Assembly: GCA_028283605.1 (NCBI GenBank)
Contig: JAPWKH010000011.1
Coordinates: 1-64,000, forward strand
Length of the DNA stretch: 64,000 nucleotides
Direction of reading: 5' to 3'
Source: Arachidicoccus sp.
GTDB taxonomy: Bacteria; Bacteroidota; Bacteroidia; Chitinophagales; Chitinophagaceae
Shown here: positions 38,464-47,130 of the stretch, in pieces
Layout of the letters: every line of letters begins with the position of its first letter
How positions within the stretch are numbered: position 1 is the stretch's first letter
Program-made: the position numbers and the translations under genes
Notes under the pieces: model-generated
Database searches by the model: none
Told to the model about the DNA's origin: nothing
The model's input: the letters and a program-made list of their open reading frames with translations, nothing else

Positions 38464-39894
38464 ATGCCACAAGAATCTATTTCAGTTTTTGATATGTTTA
38501 AAATTGGTGTAGGGCCTTCAAGTTCTCACACGCTCGGGCCTTGGCGCGCAGCGCTGAATGTTTTGGAAGAAACAGAATTATTGTATGGGCTGGAAAATGT
38601 AACACACATTCAAGTTTTGCTATATGGCTCACTGGCAAAAACGGGTGTTGGGCACGGAACGGATATTGCAGTAAAAATGGGTCTTCTCGGAGAAAACCCT
38701 GAAACAACAGATGTGAATACGATTCAAGAAAAAATGAATCATATTGCACTCTCCAATCAGCTTTTACTTGCCCAAAAATATCCGGTTGAATTCAATCCGG
38801 CAGAAGATATAGTTTTTTTGTATAACGAAGTATTGCCATTTCATCCCAATGCTTTGACTTTTTTGATAGTCTTAAAAAATGGTCAAACCATAAGCAGCAC
38901 TTGGTATTCGATAGGCGGAGGCTTTGTAATAAAAGAAGGCCTGCAAAACAAGGGCGATAAAAATAAAGTAGATTTACCTTTCCCTGTCAATAACGCACAG
39001 GATTTGATATTCTGGTGCATTAAAACAGGCATGCCGATCCATGAAGTTGTCATGGAGAATGAAAACGCATGGCGTAATGAGGAAGAAACAAAAGCCGGTG
39101 TATTAAAAATATGGGAAACGATGAAAGCCTGTATTTATCGCGGATGCCACTCAAAAGGCGAGCTGCCCGGAGGCTTAAGGGTAAGAAGGAGAGCCTATGA
39201 ATTAAATAAAAAGCTTATTGGAAATAATACCTATTCCGGTTTTGAAGATTGGGCTGAACAGATAAAAAAATCTTCAGGAAATTTCAACTCCATTCTTGAT
39301 TGGATAAGCTGCTTTGCTTTGGCCGTAAATGAAGAAAATGCTTCATTCGGAAGAGTGGTTACTGCTCCTACAAACGGCGCTGCCGGCGTGATCCCTGCAG
39401 TGCTTAATTATTTTGTAATATTTTGTGACGGCAATGAGGAAGATAAAATAATTCGTTTTCTTCTGACGGCTTCTGAAATAGGCTGCATTTTCAAAAAAGG
39501 AGCAACAATATCTGCAGCCATGGGCGGATGCCAGGCAGAGATAGGAGTTTCTTCCGCAATGGCTGCGGCAGCGCTTGCAGAAAGCCTGGGCGGCACACAA
39601 AAGCAGGCATTGATGGCTGCTGAAATAGCTATGGAACATCATTTGGGATTAACCTGTGATCCTATCGGAGGATTAGTTCAAATACCCTGCATTGAAAGAA
39701 ATACAATGGGCGCAATTAAAGCGATAACCGCCTGTCAGTTAGCTTTGCAAAGCAGCCCGGATTATGCAAAAGTATCTTTGGATAAAGTAGTAAGAACCAT
39801 GTGGGATACTGCATTGGACATGAACAGTAAATATAAAGAGACCGCTGATGGCGGCCTCGCAATACACATTCCGCTGGGATTGAGTGAATGTTGA
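38464..39894 (+). CDS. sdaA: L-serine ammonia-lyase, iron-sulfur, single-chain type
   Basis: 476 residues. The beta-domain carries [20 protein letters not shown] and the alpha-domain carries [20 protein letters not shown] and [15 protein letters not shown], with the cysteines for the [4Fe-4S] cluster. The enzyme deaminates serine to pyruvate and ammonia in the cytosol. Length and order match the one-chain bacterial form. The lipoprotein gene follows 13 bases downstream. Confidence 0.95.
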   Translation: MPQESISVFDMFKIGVGPSSSHTLGPWRAALNVLEETELLYGLENVTHIQVLLYGSLAKTGVGHGTDIAVKMGLLGENPETTDVNTIQEKMNHIALSNQLLLAQKYPVEFNPAEDIVFLYNEVLPFHPNALTFLIVLKNGQTISSTWYSIGGGFVIKEGLQNKGDKNKVDLPFPVNNAQDLIFWCIKTGMPIHEVVMENENAWRNEEETKAGVLKIWETMKACIYRGCHSKGELPGGLRVRRRAYELNKKLIGNNTYSGFEDWAEQIKKSSGNFNSILDWISCFALAVNEENASFGRVVTAPTNGAAGVIPAVLNYFVIFCDGNEEDKIIRFLLTASEIGCIFKKGATISAAMGGCQAEIGVSSAMAAAALAESLGGTQKQALMAAEIAMEHHLGLTCDPIGGLVQIPCIERNTMGAIKAITACQLALQSSPDYAKVSLDKVVRTMWDTALDMNSKYKETADGGLAIHIPLGLSEC

Positions 39895-39907
39895 AAAATA
39901 ATATGCA

Positions 39908-40666
39908 ATGAATATTAATATTCTTAAAACATTTTTTTGTACAGTAATTTTTTTAGTAATAATAAACGGATGTACTAAAAATGGTGTGAACGGCGATGTT
40001 TCCGCTACAGGGATACAACTTTTAAACTTTTATAAATCAGATAAAACCTATTCTTTGATACTGGGCAGTAAAGATACTGTTATCTCCGGCATTGGTTTCA
40101 ACGGTATTTCAAAAACGGCGAGCGGATCGCCCGGGTTTTATTCCATATCTGTGCAAGACAATACCAATCATCAATTATTATCAGGCAATATCAATTTGCT
40201 GGCCGGCACACAATATTCCTTGTTTATAGTACGAGACAGCGCTGAAAGTGCAGATAGCGCACAATATACTCTGGTAGCCGATAATACTATTCAGCAATTG
40301 CCGCAATACGATTCGTGTAGAATTCGCATACTTGACTTTGCTAGGAATCTTACATATACTGACCTTAGGTTTAATATTAATGAGGGTACAGGATACGGAT
40401 TACCTTCGCCTTATTTTCAATCTACTTTTATAAACAGTAGAACTTATCTGGATAATAATACTTATCCGGTAAGATCACAATATTTTACGGTTCCCGCTAT
40501 CAGTTATAAAGTAAGGTTTCTAAACGGCAGCGATACTACACAAAAGATTTTGGATTCTACTTATATTACATTTGACAAACAAAAGAAATATACATTTCTT
40601 CTTTTAGGTAAATACAATTCGCAAGATGCAAATGATCCTTTCCGCTATCAAATTATTTCCCAATAA
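39908..40666 (+). CDS. Lipoprotein with DUF4397-like beta-rich repeats
   Basis: 252 residues. The signal ends at IINGCTKN, with the lipidated Cys near residue 22. The rest is beta-rich, with two similar segments (GIQLLNFYKSDKTYSLILG and CRIRILDFARNLTYTDLRFN, then AISYKVRFLNGSD) as in DUF4397 lipoproteins of Bacteroidota, where the role is unknown. It probably resides in the outer membrane. It is likely co-transcribed with sdaA. Confidence 0.7.
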   Translation: MNINILKTFFCTVIFLVIINGCTKNGVNGDVSATGIQLLNFYKSDKTYSLILGSKDTVISGIGFNGISKTASGSPGFYSISVQDNTNHQLLSGNINLLAGTQYSLFIVRDSAESADSAQYTLVADNTIQQLPQYDSCRIRILDFARNLTYTDLRFNINEGTGYGLPSPYFQSTFINSRTYLDNNTYPVRSQYFTVPAISYKVRFLNGSDTTQKILDSTYITFDKQKKYTFLLLGKYNSQDANDPFRYQIISQ

Positions 40667-40706
40667 ATTTCTTTGCGTGGCTTGCGCCAAAATTAAAAAC
40701 ACAATC

Positions 40707-40714
40707 TATCTTTG
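40707..40714 (+). promoter_or_regulatory. -7 promoter element for the aminotransferase
   Basis: TATCTTTG matches TAnnTTTG, with TTGCGCC at 40682 as a possible -33 element about 22 bases upstream. It leaves an untranslated leader of about 125 bases. Confidence 0.5.
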
Positions 40715-40719
40715 CCGCA

Positions 40720-40854
40720 TTCCATTTGACAATCAAAAAATAAAAATAAAATATACGAATGAAACGAAGCATAGTAATTTTTTCACATAGAAGAATGTAT
40801 ATGTGAAGTTCCATTCGACATTTAAAGTAAAATAAAATACACGAATGAAATTAT
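40720..40854 (+). repeat. Duplicated leader containing a short ORF and a hairpin
   Basis: The segment around 40720-40765 (CCATTTGACAA...ATACGAATGAAA) recurs at 40811-40850 (CCATTCGACAT...ACACGAATGAAA), so the leader and start codon appear twice. The upstream copy opens a 15-codon ORF, 40759-40806 (MKRSIVIFSHRRMYM). TTCACATA at 40782-40789 and TATGTGAA at 40800-40807 can form a hairpin within it. It is either a duplication scar or a leader-peptide control element. Confidence 0.45.
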
Positions 40855-42035
40855 CTTCTTTATTAGAAAGATTCAGTGAGCCTGAAACGCTCAAAATGGC
40901 CAAGCTCGGGCGCGAATTGCGTGCGCAAGGTATCGATGTTATAGATCTCAGTATTGGCGAACCCGATTTTGATACGCCTGAACATATTAAGCAAGCGGCC
41001 ATAAAAGCCATTAATGATAATTGGTCGCACTACACGCCGGTAGCCGGTTTTGCAGATGCGCGGGAAGCTGTTTGTACAAAACTTAAAAGAGATAATGATT
41101 TAGTTTATAAGCCGGAAGAAATTGTACTTTCTACCGGAGCAAAGCAAAGCCTTGCAAACGCCATACTTGCTTTGGTGGATGATGGCGATGACGTAATCAT
41201 CCCTACGCCTTATTGGGTTACTTATTCCGAACTGGTAAAAATTGCACGCGGAAAAGTAGTTGAGATAAGAACAACACCTCAGGCAAAATTCAAAATTTCC
41301 GCAGAAGAGTTAGAAGCAGCAATTACACCAAAAACAAAAGTATTTTTATTCTCCTCTCCTTGCAATCCTTCCGGAGCTGTGTACAGCAAAGAGGAACTGG
41401 AAGCGCTTGCAGCAGTTTTTAAAAAACATCCCGAAATTGCGATCATATCCGATGAGATATATGAATATATCAATTATGTAGGTAAACATGAAAGCATTGC
41501 ACAGTTTGAAGAATTGCGCGACAGAATCATTATTGTAAACGGTTTAAGTAAAGGTTTTGCAATGACCGGCTGGCGTTTGGGCTATACGGCTGCACCTGTT
41601 GAAATCTCCAAAGCGATGGAAAAACTGCAAGGGCAATTTACAAGCGGGACAAATTCCATTACACAAAAAGCTACAGTAACGGCGCTTACTGCAGATCTTA
41701 CGCCGACTTTTGATATGACAAAAGAGTTTACCCGCCGCAAAACACGTGTGCTGGAACTCATAAAAGAAATTCCCGGCATTCAATGTTCCGAACCAGACGG
41801 CGCTTTTTATATTTTCCCGGATGTAAGTTCTTATTACGGTAAAACGGATGGAGTAAATACAATAAAAGATTCCGCTGATTTCTGTATGTATATTTTAAAT
41901 ACGGCGCATGTTTCTTCTGTAATGGGTGCTGCTTTCGGTGAGCCGAACTGCGTTCGTTTTTCTTTTGCCAACAGTATAGAAAATATAGAAAAAGCCTGGG
42001 TAAGAATTAAAAATGCGTTATCTAAATTGAATTGA
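40845..42035 (+). CDS. Pyridoxal-phosphate aminotransferase (aspartate aminotransferase-like, class I)
   Basis: 396 residues. LSIGEPDFDTPEHIK binds substrate; the PLP-lysine motif is NGLSKGFAMTGWRLGY; SSPCNPSGAVYSKEELEALA and EIYEYINY contact the cofactor. It is closest to the type I aspartate aminotransferases (aspC/patA-like) that interconvert aspartate and glutamate, but the specificity is not read from sequence. The leader contains a duplicated start region. gcvH follows 52 bases downstream. Confidence 0.92.
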   Translation: MKLSSLLERFSEPETLKMAKLGRELRAQGIDVIDLSIGEPDFDTPEHIKQAAIKAINDNWSHYTPVAGFADAREAVCTKLKRDNDLVYKPEEIVLSTGAKQSLANAILALVDDGDDVIIPTPYWVTYSELVKIARGKVVEIRTTPQAKFKISAEELEAAITPKTKVFLFSSPCNPSGAVYSKEELEALAAVFKKHPEIAIISDEIYEYINYVGKHESIAQFEELRDRIIIVNGLSKGFAMTGWRLGYTAAPVEISKAMEKLQGQFTSGTNSITQKATVTALTADLTPTFDMTKEFTRRKTRVLELIKEIPGIQCSEPDGAFYIFPDVSSYYGKTDGVNTIKDSADFCMYILNTAHVSSVMGAAFGEPNCVRFSFANSIENIEKAWVRIKNALSKLN

Positions 42036-42054
42036 TATTTGTATAAATTTCTTG

Positions 42055-42062
42055 TACGTTTG
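42055..42062 (+). promoter_or_regulatory. -7 promoter element of gcvH
   Basis: TACGTTTG matches TAnnTTTG 24 bases before the start codon. A TTG at 42032-42034 gives a -33-like element with a 20-base spacer. Confidence 0.55.
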
Positions 42063-42086
42063 TAACAAATTTTAAAAAAAATATTT

Positions 42087-42467
42087 ATGGAATTTCCATC
42101 AGAATTAAAGTACACCAAAGACCACGAATGGATTAAAATAATTGAAGGCAACACAGCTTTAATAGGCATTACTGAATTTGCGCAAAGCGAGCTTGGAGAT
42201 ATCGTATATGTAGACATCAATACTGTTGGCAATGATTTACATGCCGAAGATGTATTCGGTACAGTAGAAGCCGTAAAAACGGTAAGCGATTTATTTTTGC
42301 CTGTGGCAGCAAAAATACTGGAAGTAAATCCTTCTTTGGAAAATGCACCCGAAACCGTAAACACCGATCCATATAACAAAGGCTGGATGGTAAAAGTAGA
42401 AGTTGCCAACATTGCTGATTTGGACAGCTTGCTGGATGCCGCAGCTTATAAAGAATTGGTAGGATAA
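42087..42467 (+). CDS. gcvH: Glycine cleavage system H protein
   Basis: 126 residues. The lipoyl-lysine site is [15 protein letters not shown], and [14 protein letters not shown] and [12 protein letters not shown] are typical. It shuttles the aminomethyl group between the P, T and L proteins. The other gcv genes are not in the window, and it ends with a strong terminator. Confidence 0.95.
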   Translation: MEFPSELKYTKDHEWIKIIEGNTALIGITEFAQSELGDIVYVDINTVGNDLHAEDVFGTVEAVKTVSDLFLPVAAKILEVNPSLENAPETVNTDPYNKGWMVKVEVANIADLDSLLDAAAYKELVG

Positions 42468-42485
42468 ATGATTCTTACATCTTAT

Positions 42486-42523
42486 AAAAAGTCATTTGGA
42501 AAAAATTTTCCAAATGACTTTTT
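42486..42523 (+). terminator. Rho-independent terminator after gcvH
   Basis: A near-perfect stem: GTCATTTGG at 42491-42499 pairs with CCAAATGAC at 42510-42518, extended by A/T pairs and flanked by A- and T-runs, so it may work in both directions. Confidence 0.85.
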
Positions 42524-42632
42524 TATATTGGCTATTGATGAAGTTGTTTAGACTTTTTAATAAGAACTCTAAAAGAACCCAGCGGGATCACAGAAAGCAG
42601 TAAGACAAAGTTAAACTGATTTCAATAAAATT

Positions 42633-42671
42633 AAAAAAGCCGTGTAAATCAATAGATTACACGGCTTTTTT
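42633..42671 (+). terminator. Second hairpin terminator, upstream of the recombinase remnant
   Basis: AAAAAAGCCGTGTAAATC at 42633-42650 pairs with GATTACACGGCTTTTTT at 42655-42671 with one bulge. About 110 bases between the two terminators contain no recognised gene; they may encode a small RNA or hold a scar of integration. Confidence 0.7.
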
Positions 42672-42725
42672 GTTAAATGTCGTTAGCTTGAATATTTGAA
42701 TAATTAAGAACTCGAAGGGGCAAAT

Positions 42726-42760
42726 AGGTTAGCAAGATTTTGTCTAACTTGTGCTAACCT
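42726..42760. repeat. 9-bp inverted repeat upstream of the recombinase remnant
   Basis: AGGTTAGCA at 42726-42734 and TGCTAACCT at 42752-42760 flank a 17-base loop, about 90 bases before the recombinase start. It could be an operator or an arm-type binding site for the recombinase. Confidence 0.4.
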
Positions 42761-42851
42761 TTGAAAAACCGAAATGCTTATCCACATTACGTTACACAAG
42801 GTTAAGGAGTAATAAAAATAGTAATGTTTTTCTGTTTTAACCACAAAAAAA

Positions 42852-43860
42852 ATGTTGGTTATGGCAAAACTTAATCCCACTTTATCCATTTTATTTTGGC
42901 TTAATCGACAAAGAAGCAAAAACGAAACTTTTCCAATTTACTCCCGTATTACTCTGAATGGAAAACGAATGGAACTTTGCACCCATTTATATCTAAATCC
43001 ATCTCAATGGGATCAAAAGAATCAGCGTGTGAAAGGCACAGGTGAACAAGCTCGTAAAATTAATATTTTTCTTACGCAAATATCGGGTCCCTTGCAGGGA
43101 TTATATACAAAATTATCTCTATTGGAGAGCCCGATATCATTAGAAATATTGAAAAGCACTTACTTAGGTAAGAAGATTAATCAGAGAAGTTTATTGGAGG
43201 CTTTTGCATTGCATAACCAAAGATTCTTCGAAAAAGTAGCATCTGGTCGAAATAGTGATCGTACTTACAAAAAGTATGAAATAGTAAAAGAGAAAGTTTC
43301 CTCCTTTTTAAAGGAGATATACAAGTTTAATGATCTTCCCCTGTCTCAAATCCAGTTTAGCTTGACCTCTGACTTTGAGCATTACTTGTGTAACGTGACA
43401 AAAATTGGAAACAATACAGCGATGAAATATATCAAGATCACAAAACAAGTATTGAAGTTCGCCGTTGGCTAGGGATGGATTATCTATAATCCAATTGGAG
43501 GATTCAAGTGCAGCTACGAAAATCCACAAATGGAAATTCTTACTATGGAAGAAATTGAAAGAATTTATTATAAATCTTTACTACCTAGATTAGAGCAAGT
43601 GAGAGATGTGTACCTATTTTGTTGTTTTACCGGATTAGCATTTACGGATGTAATGCAGCTTACAGCTAACAATATTATAACAGGTATTGGTGGTGAAGAA
43701 TGGATTATAACAGAACGTCAAAAAACAGGAGCATTAGAAGAAGTTCCGCTTTTACCACTTGCTCTTGAAATTTTAGAAAAGTACAGATGCAATGCAGTAT
43801 TACAAAATAAGAATCAATTACCCCCCTTGTGTAGCAATCAGCGATTTAATGGCTACCAAA
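42852..43860 (+). pseudogene. Tyrosine recombinase (phage integrase family), interrupted and truncated
   Basis: The frame begins MLVMAKLNPTLSILFWLNRQ, with a SAM-like N-terminal domain. It is cut by an in-frame TAG at 43470-43472 (QVLKFAVG-stop-GWIIYNPIGG) and continues in the same frame into a catalytic-domain start, with the FCCFTGLAFTDV box and QKTGALEEVPLLPLALEILE. After SNQRFNGY (~43860) family similarity stops, before the HxxR and Tyr catalytic motifs. Both lesions make the enzyme inactive. Its position beside accessory genes suggests that the 42.8-56.6 kb region arrived by integration. Confidence 0.7.
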
Positions 43861-44384
43861 ACAAGCAGATGGTTTATGGTATTGCTTTTATGTGCCACAC
43901 ATCAAAAGTGGTGGTCAATGGAAGTGAACTGGGTAAAAACTATTCTGCCACTAGAATACAGGAACAATTGGGGATTAAAGGTCTACAGGAAAGAAAGCAA
44001 AAGTTGTTGGATCAAAAAAGGTTATCTGCATTTGCAAAGGGTATTCCTACTCAAGGAAATGCGGCGAACCTGCTTTTCTATATTTATGGCAATGGCTTTA
44101 AACTGGAGGCTTTGAAAGGGAAATTCCAGGATACTAATTATTTTCTATTCTTTCAAGACGAAAATAAAATTACTTCCATCGGACTTTATGGTTCAATCAG
44201 AGCCTATTTTGAAGAGCGTAACATTACACCTGAACTATGTGCGCATCTAAATGACCATGTTAAAGATTATGGAATTAACCTAATACAAGAGTATATTCAT
44301 GGTTTATTTACCCAACAATCCGAAACTTTATTCGGACATATTACTCCAGATAAAAAGCAAAAAGAAAGAAAACTAAACTGGTAA
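43861..44384 (+). pseudogene. Foreign C-terminal segment joined in frame to the recombinase remnant (mobilisation-protein-like)
   Basis: About 174 residues with no integrase features: CHTSKVVVNGSELGKNYSA, then TRIQEQLGIKGLQERKQKLL, a central QGNAANLLFYIYGNGF and a basic KKQKERKLNW end. The VVNGSELGKNYSATRI stretch resembles the C-terminal part of relaxase/mobilisation proteins of Bacteroidota elements. I only infer this, at low certainty. The junction with the recombinase near 43860 is in frame. Confidence 0.3.
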
Positions 44385-44428
44385 ATTAAGAGTTAATTTA
44401 GTAATGAATTTATAAGCCATAAAATATT

Positions 44429-44455
44429 GTAAGGAATTCTTGGTTATCACGTCTT
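44429..44455 (+). promoter_or_regulatory. ECF-type promoter of the TPR lipoprotein gene
   Basis: GTAAGGA at 44429-44435, exactly 14 bases, then CGTCTT at 44450-44455. Same architecture as six other promoters of this region. Start codon 19 bases downstream. Confidence 0.65.
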
Positions 44456-44474
44456 TATTAAAAAATAAGAATTA

Positions 44475-45773
44475 ATGAAACGTGTGCATATTCGGTCTTC
44501 ACTTTTTATTATAACAGGGTTAGCTTTTCAAAGCTGCCATAATAACAAAAATTTAGTTGAAAAATCCTTTATTGATAGCTTACAAACTCTTTATACCCCA
44601 GATTCACTATTAGCTTCTAATGAACGAATTTTACATTTCTGGCAAGATAGAATTAGTCCAACCAATCCTGGCAATATTAATGAATTGCAATATGCTGGAA
44701 CATTAATCAACAGATTTAAATTAGCTGGTCATATACAAGATTTAGACAGTGCAAATGCTATTTTGAAAAAAGTGGATACAACATTTGCACATACATTAGC
44801 CGCACCATTGATGAGTTTGGTTTCCCTTTCAATCATGCGTCATCGTTTTGCTGAAGGAGATATTTTTTATAAAAAAGCATGCACGATTGGGATTAAAGCG
44901 TATCAGAAAAACGCTATAGGCTTTGACATTGCTTTTGAATTGGGCTACTATGGTCAGGCGGGGAATTTGTTGAAAAATATGAGCGGACTAAAAGACTATA
45001 ACTATTATTTCAGAAGGTCAAAATTTGACCATTTGAATGGTAAAATGGATAGCACACTAAGTGCGATGCAACAAGCCATTGTGCTGGCAGGGAAAAGTCC
45101 CTATTTGCAAAACCTTGCTTGGTCTATGATGGGCGACTTAGAAGTACATCAAAACAATTTATCTGCGGCATCAACAGATTTGAAAGAAGCCATAAGACTA
45201 AATCCAGGTGATATACATTCTATATTACAATTAGGTTGGGTAACACTGGTTCAAAATAATGATACAGTCGATGCCAAAGCACTGTTTGAAATAGCAAAAA
45301 AACGAAATGAATTGCCAGACCCTTACTATAAATCATATCAAATGGCTCAATGGCAAAAGGACAATCAAAAAGCGTTTTTTTATGCTAGACTTTTTGAGCA
45401 AAAATCCACAATGTACCAATATGGATCAATGTATAGCAAATACTTGATTGAATTATATACTACAATTCTAAATCAACCTCAAAAAGCCGAAAATTTAGCT
45501 TTCGCTGAGCTGAAAAATCGGGCAACACCACAGACCTATACTTGGTTTGCTTATAGTTTGTTGTGTAATCATCAGAAAGAAAAGGCCTACAAAATATTTC
45601 AGCAATATATAGCTGGCAAGCCTATAGAAGGCATTGAACTGTACTACGTCGGAAAAATATTGAAGAGCGTTGGTCATGGTTTGGATGCAGAAAAATGTTT
45701 TGATGCCGCTATGGAAAACAAATATGATCTAAGCCCTTATATGATTAATGATATCAAAAAGATGGAAGAATAG
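44475..45773 (+). CDS. TPR-containing lipoprotein, part of the DUF4331/HupE gene group
   Basis: 432 residues. The signal is followed by AFQSCHNN, with the lipidated Cys at residue 21. The mature protein is helical and TPR-like (YYFRRSKFDHLNGKMDSTLS, AWSMMGDLEVHQNNLSAAST, LKEAIRLNPGDIHSILQLGW, CFDAAMENKYDLSP) with about six repeats. TPR lipoproteins act as scaffolds in periplasmic or surface assemblies. It carries an ECF-type promoter like the DUF4331 and other genes here, so it probably acts with the adjacent HupE/DUF4331/TonB receptor genes, which are convergent to it. Confidence 0.75.
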   Translation: MKRVHIRSSLFIITGLAFQSCHNNKNLVEKSFIDSLQTLYTPDSLLASNERILHFWQDRISPTNPGNINELQYAGTLINRFKLAGHIQDLDSANAILKKVDTTFAHTLAAPLMSLVSLSIMRHRFAEGDIFYKKACTIGIKAYQKNAIGFDIAFELGYYGQAGNLLKNMSGLKDYNYYFRRSKFDHLNGKMDSTLSAMQQAIVLAGKSPYLQNLAWSMMGDLEVHQNNLSAASTDLKEAIRLNPGDIHSILQLGWVTLVQNNDTVDAKALFEIAKKRNELPDPYYKSYQMAQWQKDNQKAFFYARLFEQKSTMYQYGSMYSKYLIELYTTILNQPQKAENLAFAELKNRATPQTYTWFAYSLLCNHQKEKAYKIFQQYIAGKPIEGIELYYVGKILKSVGHGLDAEKCFDAAMENKYDLSPYMINDIKKMEE

Positions 45774-45820
45774 CGCAAAAAATTTATTCATTTAGATTCT
45801 TTGTAAATGCTCCTTTTCAT

Positions 45821-45855
45821 AAAAAGTCACTTTGAGTAAATCAAAGTGGCTTTTT
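45821..45855. terminator. Bidirectional terminator between convergent genes
   Basis: AAAAAGTCACTTTGA at 45821-45835 pairs with TCAAAGTGGCTTTTT at 45841-45855 around GTAAA. It serves the TPR lipoprotein and the HupE-type gene. Confidence 0.85.
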
Positions 45856-45860
45856 ATTAT

Positions 45861-46511
45861 TCAAAAAATTCGCTGTATGGTCCAAAAAATTGCAACTAAG
45901 GCTATGACTGTTGATATAGGAATTACAATAACCTTCTTATAATCAACTTTTTTGGAAAGCCATTTTATCAAAATAAAATATGCGACCAATATAATGGTTA
46001 CTTGTCCTAATTCGACACCAATATTGAACATAACAATTCCTAATAAGTAACTATTTTTCGGTAATCCCAAACCTTGCAATGCACTTGCAAATCCCATTCC
46101 GTGGATAAGCCCAAACACAAAAACGACTATTAGCCGGCTTGGCTTCAATTTATTTGAAAAAATATTTTCTAATGCGACTAATAATATTGAAATGGAGATA
46201 AGTGGTTCAACTATAGTTGAAATTGGATTTATTAAGCCAAACATCGACAACCCTAATGTAATGGAATGGGCAATTGTGAAAGTATTTGCCTGAATCAATA
46301 AAGGTTTCAATTGCGGACTCAACAAGAGCAAAGAAAGTATAAATAATATATGATCAAAACCAAGTGGTAATATATGCCTATAACCCAATTTAAGATATTC
46401 CCAAGCAACAGAACTAGTTGATAATTGGGATAATTCGTTTACAACCACGTGCGCTTGACTCGAAAATGGAATAAGTAAAACTAAGCCTATAAAAAACAGT
46501 ACGTATTTCAT
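45861..46511 (-). CDS. HupE/UreJ-type (HupE_UreJ_2) membrane protein
   Basis: 216 residues from the ATG at 46511; an upstream start in the same frame is possible but the signal is better here. A signal peptide (KYVLFFIGLVLLIPFSSQA) is followed by about six membrane helices with the family motifs GYRHILPLGFDHILFIL, FTIAHSITLG and FGLIHGMGFA. HupE/UreJ proteins are putative nickel/cobalt or other metal permeases. The His/Asp residues in the first helices fit metal binding. It ends the DUF4331 operon, 64 bases after the gene at 46575. Confidence 0.85.
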   Translation of the reverse strand: MKYVLFFIGLVLLIPFSSQAHVVVNELSQLSTSSVAWEYLKLGYRHILPLGFDHILFILSLLLLSPQLKPLLIQANTFTIAHSITLGLSMFGLINPISTIVEPLISISILLVALENIFSNKLKPSRLIVVFVFGLIHGMGFASALQGLGLPKNSYLLGIVMFNIGVELGQVTIILVAYFILIKWLSKKVDYKKVIVIPISTVIALVAIFWTIQRIF

Positions 46512-46574
46512 AAATGGAATTAAAAACGAATGGCTGAGATAGTCCCAGCCATACATTCGAATAATTATTTACAC

Positions 46575-47111
46575 TTACCAAGGTGATGCCTCGTAAGGAA
46601 AACTATTAGAGAAATCTTTGTCATTCTTATCGACGTGATCAGATGTAAGACCAGGATTGGATGTTCCGTCTATTCCACCAAAAATCAGTGTGAAATTGTC
46701 GTCAATTACATCATCCGCTAAATTTCTTCCAGTAAGGACATGGGTACCGTCGTAGAAAGTAGTGGGACCTGTCAAAGAAACATTCAATACATCAGTGGAT
46801 AGTGCTCCTGCAAATTGATCTGCGGTCAACCCTATTTTATTAGTTGTATAGTTCGGATTTAAAGCCAATAATTTGTTTTTAATTTCTGTACCAAAAATGC
46901 TGGCCATCTGTGAAGGCTCTGTTTGGTTAAATTTGTCATGCTCTGCGCTGCTGATGAATACAATGTTTAAACCTGGGCGAGCAACTTGATCTCCTTGTAC
47001 TGCGAAAGTAACGCCTGTGTTAGGATCTGTTGGTGTAGAATTGTTGTCTTTGTGACATGCAGTAACACTTACAGCCATGATCAACAATGATGGATAAAAT
47101 ATTTTTTTCAT
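46575..47111 (-). CDS. Lipoprotein corresponding to the C-terminal half of DUF4331
   Basis: 178 residues, lipobox AVSVTACHKD with Cys19. The C-terminal part, with TGRNLADDVID (128-138), GGIDGT, HVDKNDKDF and a final SNSFPYEASPW, matches the end of full-length DUF4331 proteins (RRLADDVVD..FPYLA-type), while the N-terminal half of DUF4331 (HGDAP) is in the preceding gene. So DUF4331 is split over two exported polypeptides. Function unknown; the operon suggests a role with the HupE-type permease and TonB receptor. Confidence 0.75.
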   Translation of the reverse strand: MKKIFYPSLLIMAVSVTACHKDNNSTPTDPNTGVTFAVQGDQVARPGLNIVFISSAEHDKFNQTEPSQMASIFGTEIKNKLLALNPNYTTNKIGLTADQFAGALSTDVLNVSLTGPTTFYDGTHVLTGRNLADDVIDDNFTLIFGGIDGTSNPGLTSDHVDKNDKDFSNSFPYEASPW

Positions 47112-47130
47112 TTTGGATTAAATTTGTGAA

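Noticed and set aside
42527-42632. Possible tRNA or tmRNA fragment between the two terminators after gcvH
   Set aside because: I could not fold a cloverleaf or find a CCA-type 3' end or conserved T-loop; left as unassigned.
44450-44455. Counting the CGTCTT site as a chance match
   Set aside because: It shares GTAAGGA and the exact 14-base spacer with six other sites and is 19 bases before a gene start, so I kept it despite the last-base mismatch.
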